A DNA stretch of 64,000 nt from Phytomonospora endophytica (GTDB lineage Bacteria > Actinomycetota > Actinomycetes > Mycobacteriales > Micromonosporaceae). Below, in pieces: positions 1 through 7,067 of this stretch (the stretch's first letter is position 1; the number at the start of each line of letters is the position of its first letter). The notes beneath the pieces were generated by a model, which worked only from the letters and a program-made list of their open reading frames with translations, made no database searches and was not told the origin of the DNA. Both the position numbers and the translations under genes were made by a program. Location of the stretch: NCBI RefSeq assembly GCF_014202425.1, contig NZ_JACHGT010000027.1, positions 14,407 through 78,406 of the forward strand, in the 5' to 3' direction.

Positions 1-343
1 GTGAACGTGGGTTCAGCTTCGCTTCGCCGACGGTGCCTGCTTGCCGGGCGCCTTTTCGGGCTGACGGAGCCGAGCGAGCGGTCCGCGGGCCGCGCTCGCA
101 TGCGCGGTCGCGGGTGCGAGTGCGCTCGCCTCGCTGACGTGGCCGAACCATGCTCGCCGTACTTGCGGCGGCCGCCGAAGGATGGTGAACGTGGGTTCAG
201 CTTCGCTTCGCCGACGGTGCCTGCTTGCCGGGCGCCTTTTCGGGCTGACGGAGCCGAGCGAGCGGTCCGCGGGCCGCGCTCGCATGTGCGGCGCGTTCGC
301 CGCACCCGCGGTGTTCGCCGGAGGATGGTGAACGTGGGTTCAG
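1..343. repeat. Long direct repeats, noncoding, continuing past the left edge
   Basis: Bases 1-102 and 185-286 are identical over 102 bp, with the first mismatch at 103/287. A third, short copy of the unit start (GTGAACGTGGGTTCAG) lies at 328-343. Unit lengths are 184 and 143 bp, neither a multiple of three, so a protein repeat is unlikely even though frames stay open. Together with 344-439 this is about 440 bp without a convincing gene, downstream of the EamA transporter. The array is cut by the window edge, so its full copy number is unknown. Confidence 0.85.
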
Positions 344-439
344 GTTCAGCCACCGCCGGTGTCGGGTGCGGTCGGTGCCCTCCCCGGAACGTCGGGCCCG
401 TCAGGCGGCCGACGTGGTCCGCCACCGCCACCGCCACAC

Positions 440-1387
440 TCAGCGAAGCGGGCTGAGTGCGGGTTCCGGTTCGGGCTCGGCCACCGCGACTCCCACCGTC
501 TCGCGTCGCCGTACGCGGCGGGAGGCGATGGCGACGCCGGCGCCGGTGATGACGAGGCCGGCCCAGATGTAGACGTCGGTCGGCTGCCCCAGCAGTGGCC
601 ACGCCACGACCGCCGTGAGCGGCGGCACGAGCAGCATCATCCGGGCGGTGTCGGCGGCGGTGCGGTGCCGCAGCAGGAAGAACATCACGCCGAAGGCGAG
701 CACCGAGTTCCCCAGTGCCAGCCAGGCCAGCGCGCCCAGGGACGGCATGGTCAACGGAATGGCCAGTCCGTCCTTGACGGCGGCGACCGGCGCGACCGCG
801 AGCGCGGCGGCGGCCAGTTGCACGGCCGGTCCGGTGCGCAGATCCATCGTGACGCCGAAGCGTCGCTGGACGAGCGTTCCGGCCGCGAATCCGGCGGTGC
901 CGATCAGCGCGAAGAGCACGCCGAGACCGAGGCCGGTGCCGTCGAGTTCGCCGGTGACCGCGACGGCGATGCCGACGAAGCCGAGGAGCGTACCGACCCA
1001 TTGGAGCGGTGACAGTTTCTCTTTCAGTGCCAGCGTGCCGCCGAGGGCGATCATGACCGGGCTGGCGCCGCTGATCAGCGCGGCGAGTCCGGCCGACACG
1101 CCCGCGTCGAGCGCGAGGTAGGCGAAGCCGAACATCATCGCCTGCATGAGCAGGCCGGTGAGAACGAGTTGCGTCCAGGCCGCGCGTCCCCGGGGCCACG
1201 GTGCCTTCGTCGCGAGCGCGACGGCGGTGAGGATGGTGGCGGCGAGCGCGAAGCGCCAGAAGGTCAGGGCGAGGGGCGGGGCGGCGTCGACGCCGATCGG
1301 TCCGGCGATGAAGCCGCTGGTCCACAGCACGACGAAGACGCCCGACAGCAGCGGGACGAGCAGTGCCTTGCGTCGTGCCGGTGTCAT
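440..1387 (-). CDS. EamA/DMT-family transporter
   Basis: The 315-aa product is almost entirely hydrophobic helices separated by short basic loops, with two internally similar halves as in the ten-helix EamA drug/metabolite transporters. The N-terminal helix contains WTSGFIAGPIG and is followed by FWRFALAA, typical of the first EamA repeat. The C-terminal tail after the last helix is charged (VRRRETVGVAVAEPEPEP). Such proteins export small metabolites or drugs; the substrate is not predictable. It is transcribed divergently from the CGNR protein at 1485, and two identical-arm palindromes occupy the 97-bp gap, so shared control is likely. Confidence 0.85.
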   Translation of the reverse strand: MTPARRKALLVPLLSGVFVVLWTSGFIAGPIGVDAAPPLALTFWRFALAATILTAVALATKAPWPRGRAAWTQLVLTGLLMQAMMFGFAYLALDAGVSAGLAALISGASPVMIALGGTLALKEKLSPLQWVGTLLGFVGIAVAVTGELDGTGLGLGVLFALIGTAGFAAGTLVQRRFGVTMDLRTGPAVQLAAAALAVAPVAAVKDGLAIPLTMPSLGALAWLALGNSVLAFGVMFFLLRHRTAADTARMMLLVPPLTAVVAWPLLGQPTDVYIWAGLVITGAGVAIASRRVRRRETVGVAVAEPEPEPALSPLR

Positions 1388-1405
1388 ACGGACCTCCGTG
1401 CGTCG

Positions 1406-1475
1406 GTAACGGCAGCATCCGTTACATCAGTGATCTCGACGCTAGTGCCACGGAAGTAACGGCACAAGGCGTTAC
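1406..1475. promoter_or_regulatory. Two GTAACG-N8-CGTTAC operators
   Basis: Two perfect inverted repeats with the same arms and the same 8-bp spacer lie at 1406-1425 and 1456-1475, centres 50 bp apart, in the divergent promoter between the EamA transporter and the CGNR gene. Both also share GTAACGGCA on the left. The second ends 9 bp before the CGNR start codon and an additional half-site (GTAACG) overlaps codons 2-3. The natural candidate binder is the CGNR protein; this is inferred from position. Confidence 0.7.
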
Positions 1476-1484
1476 CGTTGTGGC

Positions 1485-2051
1485 ATGAGTAACGACAGCC
1501 GCCATCAGCTCTGCTACGTCGCCGGCTCGCCGTGGCTGAACCTGGTCGCGACCGTCGCCGACCGCCTCGGCCCCGACCCCGCCGAACGCCTCTCCGACAC
1601 GGCCCGCCTCGCCGAGTGGCTCCACCACGAACTAGGCAGCGACCCGGCTCTCGACGTGACCGAGGCCGACCTCGCCCGCGCCCACCGCGTCCGCGCGGTC
1701 CTGCGCTCCCTCGCCGTCAGCACCCTCGAAGGCGTCCCGCCGGACCCCGAGGCCGTCGCCGCCGCCAACCGCGCGCTCTCCGCCTACCGCGCCGCCACCG
1801 TCTACGTCGAGGACGGCCGCCTGCGCCACACCCCGCCGCAGTCGGTCGACCAGGCGATGACCTGGGTGATCCGTCAGGCGATGGTGTCACTCGTCGGCGA
1901 AGAGGCGTCGCGCCTGCGGATGTGCGCCGAACCGGTGTGCGGCGGCATCTTCCTCGACCCGACCGGCCGCCGCCGCTGGTGCCCGAGCGGGCGCTGTGGA
2001 GTGAAGGCGCGCGTGCGTGCGCACCGGATGAAGCTCAAGGACGCCGTGTGA
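1485..2051 (+). CDS. CGNR zinc-finger protein with ABATE-type N-terminal domain
   Basis: 188 aa. The N-terminal two thirds resembles the ABATE ('putative stress-induced transcription regulator') domain, with AGSPWLNLVATV near the start. The C-terminal 40 residues form a CGNR zinc finger: a C-x4-C pair at CAEPVC, then WCPSGRCG and a basic tail VRAHRMKLK. Members are thought to be DNA-binding regulators. The ATG at 1485 lacks a clear Shine-Dalgarno and lies just behind a palindrome, so the transcript may be leaderless. It probably regulates itself and the divergent EamA transporter. The exact regulatory role is inferred. Confidence 0.85.
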   Translation: MSNDSRHQLCYVAGSPWLNLVATVADRLGPDPAERLSDTARLAEWLHHELGSDPALDVTEADLARAHRVRAVLRSLAVSTLEGVPPDPEAVAAANRALSAYRAATVYVEDGRLRHTPPQSVDQAMTWVIRQAMVSLVGEEASRLRMCAEPVCGGIFLDPTGRRRWCPSGRCGVKARVRAHRMKLKDAV

Positions 2052-2055
2052 GGCG

Positions 2056-2529
2056 CTAGGCCACGTCGGGTCCGGTCGCACCGCCGTAGGTCGCGATCTT
2101 GTACTCGGTCGCGGTGAGCGAGAGGTTCAGCTCGCGGATGCGGCGGCGGATGAAGGCACGGTGCTCGACCAGCATCGCCAGCCGCTCCGGCTCGGTCGAC
2201 GGGCCCGCGTCGACGAGCGCGACGTAGTGCTGGAGGTCGCGCATCGGCATGCCCGACAGACGCATACGCGTGAGGAACACCAGCCTGCGGACGGCCTCGG
2301 TGTCGTAGAGGCGGTGCCCCTGGGAGTCGCGGGGGACGTCGACGAGCCCGGCGCGTTCGTAGTACCGCAGGGTGTGCGGCGACGTGTCGAGGAGGTCGGC
2401 GACCTCGGCGATCGTCATGGGCTCGGAGACGGCGGCGGGATCGGTGAGGCGGTGGATGGCCTCGACCGACGGGAGGCCGTCGTCCCCGAGGGTGTCGAGC
2501 GCCCTGGTCATCAGATCGTCGGTGGCCAT
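2056..2529 (-). CDS. MerR-family transcriptional regulator
   Basis: 157 aa. A winged HTH at about residues 38-105 carries the family signature IAEVADLLDTSPHTLRYYERAGL, followed by the dimerising helix (IRRRIRELNLSL). About 35 extra residues precede the HTH. There is no cysteine cluster for metal binding. The gene starts 9 bp behind the SDR stop, so it is the second gene of an SDR-regulator operon. A palindrome upstream of the SDR start (3421-3435) has the position and spacing expected of a MerR site, suggesting control of its own operon. Confidence 0.92.
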   Translation of the reverse strand: MATDDLMTRALDTLGDDGLPSVEAIHRLTDPAAVSEPMTIAEVADLLDTSPHTLRYYERAGLVDVPRDSQGHRLYDTEAVRRLVFLTRMRLSGMPMRDLQHYVALVDAGPSTEPERLAMLVEHRAFIRRRIRELNLSLTATEYKIATYGGATGPDVA

Positions 2530-2538
2530 GGGGCCAGC

Positions 2539-3402
2539 CTAGATCGGCCGGACCGAGGCGGCGACGTCGTCGAAGTCGGCGGAGCGGGCCGTCTCGGCCC
2601 ACCGCTCGACCTCGGCGAGGCCGCGCCGGTAGGAGCCCGCGATGCGGTCGACGGCCTCACGTCCGAGGGGAAGGCGCAGCGGGACCTCGTCGGCGTGCGC
2701 GAAGGAGACGATGATGTCGGCCGCGCGCTCCGGGTCGCCTTCCTGGCCGCCGTCGGCTCCGGCCATGTCGGCGCGGACTGCGGCGAGCGCGTCGCGGTAG
2801 GCGTCGGAGGGCTCGGTGAACTCCAGGACGTCGGCGGCGTTGAAGTCGGTGCGGAAACGGCTCGGCTCGACGATCATCACGCGGATCCCGAACGGCGCGA
2901 CCTCGCCCGCGAGGGCCTCCGACCAGCCTTCGAGCGCGAACTTCGACGCCGAGTAGGCCGCGACGCCGGGGAAGGACATGCGTCCGCCCTGGCTGCTCAT
3001 CTGCACGATCGTGCCGCCGCCCTGCGCGCGCATCGTGGGCAGCGCGGCCCGGACGAGGGCGGCCGGACCGAACAGGTGCAGGTCCATCAGCTCGCGCAGG
3101 GGCGCGTCGCCGACCTCCTCGACGGCGCCGACGACGGCACGGCCGGCGTTGTTGACGAGGACGTCGATGCTTCCGAAGCGGTCGAGGACGGTCGCGACGA
3201 GGCCGGGTGCGGCGCTCGCGTCGAGGACGTCGAAGGGGACGGCGAGGAAGCCGGTGTGGGCGGCGGTCAGGTCGGCGACGCTCTCAGGCCTGCGCACGGC
3301 CGCGACGACGCGGTCGCCGGACCGGAGCGCCGACTCGGCGAGCGCGCGGCCGAAGCCGCGGGAGGCGCCGGTGATGAGCCAGGTCTTCGCGTTGTTCGTC
3401 AT
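2539..3402 (-). CDS. SDR-family oxidoreductase
   Basis: 287 aa, classical short-chain dehydrogenase/reductase. The Rossmann cofactor motif TGASRGFG is at residues 11-18, NNAG near 85, and the catalytic YSASK near 155. An acidic/arginine pattern after strand 2 (AAVRRPE) fits NADP(H) use. Substrate unknown. First gene of an operon with the MerR regulator at 2056; the promoter region to the right also contains a parS site and the promoter of the divergent TetR gene. Confidence 0.92.
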   Translation of the reverse strand: MTNNAKTWLITGASRGFGRALAESALRSGDRVVAAVRRPESVADLTAAHTGFLAVPFDVLDASAAPGLVATVLDRFGSIDVLVNNAGRAVVGAVEEVGDAPLRELMDLHLFGPAALVRAALPTMRAQGGGTIVQMSSQGGRMSFPGVAAYSASKFALEGWSEALAGEVAPFGIRVMIVEPSRFRTDFNAADVLEFTEPSDAYRDALAAVRADMAGADGGQEGDPERAADIIVSFAHADEVPLRLPLGREAVDRIAGSYRRGLAEVERWAETARSADFDDVAASVRPI

Positions 3403-3420
3403 GCCGGCGACGCTATGGCT

Positions 3421-3435
3421 TTGAGCGCGCTCGAA
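3421..3435 (-). promoter_or_regulatory. Probable MerR operator upstream of the SDR-MerR operon
   Basis: TTGAGCGCGCTCGAA is a near-perfect palindrome around GAGCGCGCTC. Read in the direction of the SDR gene it is followed by CATAGCGT, a plausible -10 region, and then the ATG at 3402. MerR proteins bind palindromes inside such spacers. The match to the neighbouring MerR protein is inferred. Confidence 0.5.
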
Positions 3436-3468
3436 CGCAAACCGAAGTGGCGGGGGTCACGGCGGCCA

Positions 3469-3484
3469 TGTTTCACGTGAAACA
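3469..3484. promoter_or_regulatory. parS site (ParB binding)
   Basis: TGTTTCACGTGAAACA is a perfect 16-bp palindrome matching the bacterial parS consensus. ParB nucleates here to organise and segregate the origin region. It lies between the SDR operon and the TetR gene; a cluster of three further sites is at 34936-35217. Confidence 0.92.
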
Positions 3485-3528
3485 TCGCCGGATCGCGCGT
3501 GCGGGGGCCGTGCACCCCCTACCGTGGC

Positions 3529-3570
3529 CTAGACCTGGACTAGAGCCCGCTTCTAGAGATATTCTCTAGA
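3529..3570. promoter_or_regulatory. Probable TetR operator(s)
   Basis: TCTAGAGA (3552-3559) and TCTCTAGA (3563-3570) form an inverted repeat with a 3-bp centre. A second, imperfect palindrome bounded by CTAG on both sides spans 3529-3543. Both lie directly upstream of the TetR start and are unusually AT-rich for this DNA, so they probably overlap the promoter and mediate autoregulation. Confidence 0.6.
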
Positions 3571-3588
3571 CCTGTCGATGAGAAGGTG

Positions 3589-4188
3589 ATGCCAGTGCCG
3601 GTCAAACGCGGACAGGGCACCGTCGCGAGGCTGCTCGACGCGGCCCTCGCCGTGTACTCCCAACGCGGGCGCGACGGATTCACCCTCCAGGCCGTCCTCG
3701 ACGCCAGCGGGGTCAGCGTCGGCAGCCTCTATCACCACTTCGGCAGCCTCGATGGGCTCGGCACCGCCCTCTACGACCGCTGCATGGACGACCTGATGAC
3801 CCACCTCATCGACGGTCTCGACGGCTGCCGCACCGCCGAGGACGGCGTCCGCGCCATGGTCACCGTCTATCTGCGGTGGACCGCCGACGTCCCCACCAAG
3901 GCCCTGGTCCTGCACGCCGCCGCCTACCCGGGCAGCGCCCCCGGCGACGCCGAACGCGCCACGGGCGCCAACGCCCCCAAGGTCGGCGTCATCGGCAAGT
4001 GGTTCGCCCCGCACATCGCCTCCGGCGCGCTCGACCCGCTGCCCCCGTTCCTGCTGGAGACCCTCGTCCTCGGCCCGCCGCGCCTGGCCGCGCAGCGGTG
4101 GCTCGCCGGGGCACCCGGCTTCGACCTCGACGAGGCCGCCCGGCACCTTCCCGACCGCGTCTGGCGATCGGTCAAAGGCTCGACGTAG
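3589..4188 (+). CDS. TetR-family transcriptional regulator
   Basis: About 199 aa. The N-terminal HTH shows FTLQAVLDASGVSVGSLYHHF, the TetR recognition helix. The C-terminal ligand domain is unassigned. The start is uncertain: GTG 3586, ATG 3589 and GTG 3598 are all in frame, and AGAAGG (3581-3586) is too close to the first two; ATG 3589 is used here. The lipoprotein gene begins 9 bp after the stop, so the two are probably one operon controlled by the palindromes at 3529-3570. Confidence 0.88.
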   Translation: MPVPVKRGQGTVARLLDAALAVYSQRGRDGFTLQAVLDASGVSVGSLYHHFGSLDGLGTALYDRCMDDLMTHLIDGLDGCRTAEDGVRAMVTVYLRWTADVPTKALVLHAAAYPGSAPGDAERATGANAPKVGVIGKWFAPHIASGALDPLPPFLLETLVLGPPRLAAQRWLAGAPGFDLDEAARHLPDRVWRSVKGST

Positions 4189-4197
4189 TAGGAGATC

Positions 4198-5304
4198 ATG
4201 CGCACATCCCTCCTCGCGCTGTCCGCGGTCCTCGTCCTCGGCGCGTGCACGCCGCAGGCCGACCTCGTCTCGCCGCAGCCGATGTCCGACGACGAGGCCG
4301 CCGCCGTCCACGCCGGCATCGAGGCCTTCGGCGCGCTGCCCGCGCTGTCCTACGAGGGCGTCCAGAACAGCTTCTCCGGTGCGGGGAAGGACTGGACCGT
4401 CTCCTGGCAGGTCACCTCGGGCGCGACCGCCTACGGTCGGGCCGCCGGGGACGGCTTCGACATCGGGGTGATGTCGGTCGACGGCATGGTCTTCCTGCAC
4501 GCCCCGGAGAAGTACTGGGCGCGGGAACCGTCGAGCGAGCTCGGCTCCAAGGGCATCGGCGACGCCTGGGCGCGCGTCTACGACCAGGGCGTGATCGACC
4601 CCGCGCGTTTCTTCACGCCCGCCGCCTACGCCGCCGCGCTCGGTGAGGCCATGGAGATCAACGGGGTCTTCGACCGGCCGCTCCCCCTCCCCGTGGACGT
4701 CGACGGGGTCCGTGCCCATGTCGTCGAGGTCGGCGAAGGGACGGTGCGGATCGGCGAGGACGGCTCGATCCTCGGCGTCGAGGACGTCGAGGTGGCCGGG
4801 ATCGACGGTTCGGGCGTCGACTTCACCGGGGACGTCGCACCCATGGACCGCACCGGCGTCGAGCGGATGCGCGACGACGTGCTGGGCGCGGTCGGGCGCG
4901 TCGGCGAGGTCCGCTGGTTCGACAACATCTTCAGCGACGTCGACCAGGACACCGTCGACCTGTCCTGCGATCACCGCGGCACCTGCACGCTGAAGGTGAA
5001 GGTGACACTGGAGGTCGCGCCCGAGGAGAAGGGCGTGCGCTTCGCCTTCATGGTCGGCTTCGAGGCCAGGGCCTGGGTCGAAGAGGGCAACGAGGGCAAG
5101 TGCTCCCAGCTCAAGAAGGTCGCGGCCGGGAAGTCGGCGACCATGTCGTGCAAGGCGCGCGTGCGGCTCACCGACGGCGCCGACACCTGGATCAGCGGCG
5201 AGGGCTACGCCCAGCGCGTCTACGCGATCTACTACGGCGACGTCGCCGGCCTCACCGCCAAGGTCACCGACGAGGCCGCGCGGATCCTTGCTGACCTGCC
5301 GTAA
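4198..5304 (+). CDS. Predicted lipoprotein of unknown function
   Basis: 368 aa. A short type II signal peptide ends in the lipobox LGAC (Cys18), so the protein should be anchored on the outer face of the membrane. After Cys18 come three segments: a helical stretch, a beta-rich domain resembling LppX/LprG-like lipoproteins in general character only, and a C-terminal segment with paired cysteines (SCDHRGTC and GKCSQL...MSCKAR) that could form disulfides. RBS AGGAG precedes ATG 4198. Co-transcribed with the TetR gene upstream. No specific function can be assigned. Confidence 0.8.
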   Translation: MRTSLLALSAVLVLGACTPQADLVSPQPMSDDEAAAVHAGIEAFGALPALSYEGVQNSFSGAGKDWTVSWQVTSGATAYGRAAGDGFDIGVMSVDGMVFLHAPEKYWAREPSSELGSKGIGDAWARVYDQGVIDPARFFTPAAYAAALGEAMEINGVFDRPLPLPVDVDGVRAHVVEVGEGTVRIGEDGSILGVEDVEVAGIDGSGVDFTGDVAPMDRTGVERMRDDVLGAVGRVGEVRWFDNIFSDVDQDTVDLSCDHRGTCTLKVKVTLEVAPEEKGVRFAFMVGFEARAWVEEGNEGKCSQLKKVAAGKSATMSCKARVRLTDGADTWISGEGYAQRVYAIYYGDVAGLTAKVTDEAARILADLP

Positions 5305-5377
5305 CACCCCGCGAACGGCTCGTGTACCTTTGTTGAGTTGCGCCGTGGGTTCCTCCCGTGCGCGCGACAACGCAGAC

Positions 5378-5420
5378 CCTCCTGCCACGGACAGTCCGTG
5401 GCCGACGAGACCACAGGAGG
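5378..5420 (+). promoter_or_regulatory. rpsF leader structure that can mask the Shine-Dalgarno
   Basis: CCTCCTG at 5378-5384 is perfectly complementary to CAGGAGG at 5414-5420, which contains the rpsF Shine-Dalgarno. Nested inside is a second perfect hairpin, GCCACGGA (5384-5391) with TCCGTGGC (5395-5402). The base at 5384 is shared, so the two stems stack or compete by one pair. Its position in front of rpsF suggests an S6:S18-type feedback leader, known in other bacteria; identity with that RNA class is inferred. Confidence 0.6.
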
Positions 5421-5430
5421 TGGAGAAGTC

Positions 5431-5721
5431 TTGCGTCATTACGAGGTCATGGTGATCGTGGATCCCGATCTTGAGGAGCAGAAGGTCACTCCGACTCTGG
5501 ACACGTACCTGAACGTGATCCGGACGTCCGGCGGGACCATCGAGAAGCTCGATATCTGGGGACGTCGTCGTCTCGCGTTCGAGATCAACAAGAAGAGCGA
5601 AGGCACCTACGCCGTCATCGACCTGCACGCCACGCCGGAGGCGGTCGCCGAGCTCAACCGTCAGATGCGACTCAACGAGTCGATCATGCGGACGAAGGTT
5701 CTTCGTCCCGAGATGCACTGA
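5431..5721 (+). CDS. rpsF: 30S ribosomal protein S6
   Basis: 96 aa, the normal length for bacterial S6, beginning [16 protein letters not shown] and containing [16 protein letters not shown], the conserved S6 core. S6 binds S18 in the platform of the small subunit. The TTG at 5431 is chosen as start because AGGAGG sits 10 bases upstream and homologues begin exactly there; the open frame further upstream is leader RNA. First gene of rpsF-ssb-rpsR-rplI. Confidence 0.97.
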   Translation: MRHYEVMVIVDPDLEEQKVTPTLDTYLNVIRTSGGTIEKLDIWGRRRLAFEINKKSEGTYAVIDLHATPEAVAELNRQMRLNESIMRTKVLRPEMH

Positions 5722-5780
5722 CACACCCCACTGATAGACCTAATCTCACGCCGTAACGCGACCCATATCAAGGAGTGGTC

Positions 5781-6275
5781 ATGGCAGGAGAAACCGTCAT
5801 CACGGTCGTCGGGAACCTGACCGACGACCCCGAGCTTCGATTCACCCCGTCCGGTGCCGCCGTGGCGAAATTCCGGGTGGCCTCCACGCCGCGCTTCTTC
5901 GACAAGGAGAAGAACGCGTGGACCGACGGCGAACCGCTGTTCCTGAGCTGCAACGTGTGGCGTCAGGCCGCGGAGAACGTCGCGGAGTCCCTCACCAGGG
6001 GCACGCGCGTCATCGTGCAGGGCCGGTTGAAGCAGCGCTCGTACGAAACCCGCGAGGGTGAGAAGCGCACCGTGATGGAGCTGGAAGTCGAGGAGATCGG
6101 TCCGTCGCTGAAGTTCGCGTCCGCGAAGATTCAGCGCATGGGACGCGAAGGCGGCGGCGGTGGCGGCGGTGGCCGTTCCTCCGGCGGCGGTGGCGCCCCG
6201 ATGGACGACCCCTGGGCGACCGCGACTCCGGCCGGTGCGTCGGCAGGCTCGTTCAACGACGAGCCCCCGTTCTAG
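5781..6275 (+). CDS. ssb: Single-stranded DNA-binding protein
   Basis: 164 aa. An N-terminal OB fold (about residues 1-110: [19 protein letters not shown], then [12 protein letters not shown]) binds ssDNA. A glycine-rich linker follows, and the acidic tail ends NDEPPF, the partner-binding tip. ATG 5781 follows AAGGAG with 5-nt spacing; an in-frame GTG two codons earlier overlaps the Shine-Dalgarno. Sits between rpsF and rpsR as in most actinobacteria. Confidence 0.97.
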   Translation: MAGETVITVVGNLTDDPELRFTPSGAAVAKFRVASTPRFFDKEKNAWTDGEPLFLSCNVWRQAAENVAESLTRGTRVIVQGRLKQRSYETREGEKRTVMELEVEEIGPSLKFASAKIQRMGREGGGGGGGGRSSGGGGAPMDDPWATATPAGASAGSFNDEPPF

Positions 6276-6314
6276 ACCCGCGCTCCTCAAGAACGTAAGA
6301 AAGGCACCAGAACC

Positions 6315-6554
6315 ATGGCGAAGGCTCCGCCGATTCGCAAGCCCAAGAAGAAGGCGAACCCTCTCGACAAAGAGGGCATCACCTACGTGGACTACAAGGA
6401 CACGGCCCTGCTGCGGAAGTTCATCTCCGACCGCGGCAAGATCCGTGCCCGCCGCGTCACCGGTGTGAGCGCCCAGCAGCAGCGTCAGATCGCCCGCGCG
6501 ATCAAGAACGCTCGCGAGATGGCGCTCCTGCCGTACACCGCGACGACCCGCTAA
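6315..6554 (+). CDS. rpsR: 30S ribosomal protein S18
   Basis: 79 aa, full length. The conserved block [20 protein letters not shown] and the following [18 protein letters not shown] are diagnostic. S18 forms the S6-S18 heterodimer on the 30S platform. No CxxC zinc pairs are present, so this is the zinc-independent form. Third gene of the operon, with rplI 10 bp downstream. Confidence 0.97.
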   Translation: MAKAPPIRKPKKKANPLDKEGITYVDYKDTALLRKFISDRGKIRARRVTGVSAQQQRQIARAIKNAREMALLPYTATTR

Positions 6555-6564
6555 GGAGGCGAAC

Positions 6565-7014
6565 ATGAAGATCATCCTCACTCAGGAGATTTCCAACCTC
6601 GGCTCCGCCGGCGACATCGTGGACGTGAAGCCCGGCTACGGCCGCAACTACCTGCTCCCGCAGGGCTTCGCGATCTCGTGGACCAAGGGTGCCGAGAAGC
6701 AGGTCGCCACGATCAAGCGCGCCCAGTCGGCCCGCGAGATCCGCAGCCTCGACCACGCCAACGAGGTCAAGACCCAGCTCGCCGCCGTTCAGGTTCGCCT
6801 GACCGCGCGCGCCGGCTCGGGCGGACGCCTCTTCGGTTCGGTCACCCCGGCCGAGATCGTCGACGCGGTCAAGGCCGCCGGCGGTCCCGCGCTCGACCGC
6901 CGCCGCATCGAGCTCACCAGCCCGATCAAGGCGCTCGGCCAGTACCAGGTCGCCGTCCGCCTCCACCCGGAGGTCACGGCCGGCTTCAAGCTGGACGTCA
7001 ACGCGGCCAAGTAG
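6565..7014 (+). CDS. rplI: 50S ribosomal protein L9
   Basis: 149 aa, normal length. The N-terminal rRNA-binding lobe ([34 protein letters not shown]) is followed by the long connecting helix and the C-terminal lobe ([16 protein letters not shown]). RBS AAGGAGG lies 6-7 bp upstream of the ATG. It is the last gene of the operon; a strong hairpin follows. In many actinobacteria dnaB comes soon after rplI; here it is about 38 kb away. Confidence 0.97.
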   Translation: MKIILTQEISNLGSAGDIVDVKPGYGRNYLLPQGFAISWTKGAEKQVATIKRAQSAREIRSLDHANEVKTQLAAVQVRLTARAGSGGRLFGSVTPAEIVDAVKAAGGPALDRRRIELTSPIKALGQYQVAVRLHPEVTAGFKLDVNAAK

Positions 7015-7028
7015 TCGCGAGCACTTCA

Positions 7029-7063
7029 GGCGCGGCCCCGAGGGAAACCCTCGGGGCCGCGCC
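7029..7063. terminator. Hairpin terminator between rplI and the convergent gene
   Basis: A perfect 16-bp stem (7029-7044 with 7048-7063) closed by an AAA loop. No strong U tract follows, but position and stability suggest it stops both the ribosomal operon and the convergent gene at 7068. Confidence 0.85.
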
Positions 7064-7067
7064 TTCG

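Noticed and set aside
1-343. CRISPR array
   Set aside because: Only two or three long copies with repeats of 102 bp and no constant short repeat-spacer pattern.
3553-5724. 723-codon open frame on the minus strand
   Set aside because: Antisense to the TetR, lipoprotein and rpsF genes; composition-driven by GC-rich third positions, no family resemblance.
6150-6200. Gly-rich low-complexity stretch in ssb as a repeat element
   Set aside because: Normal SSB linker in actinobacteria.
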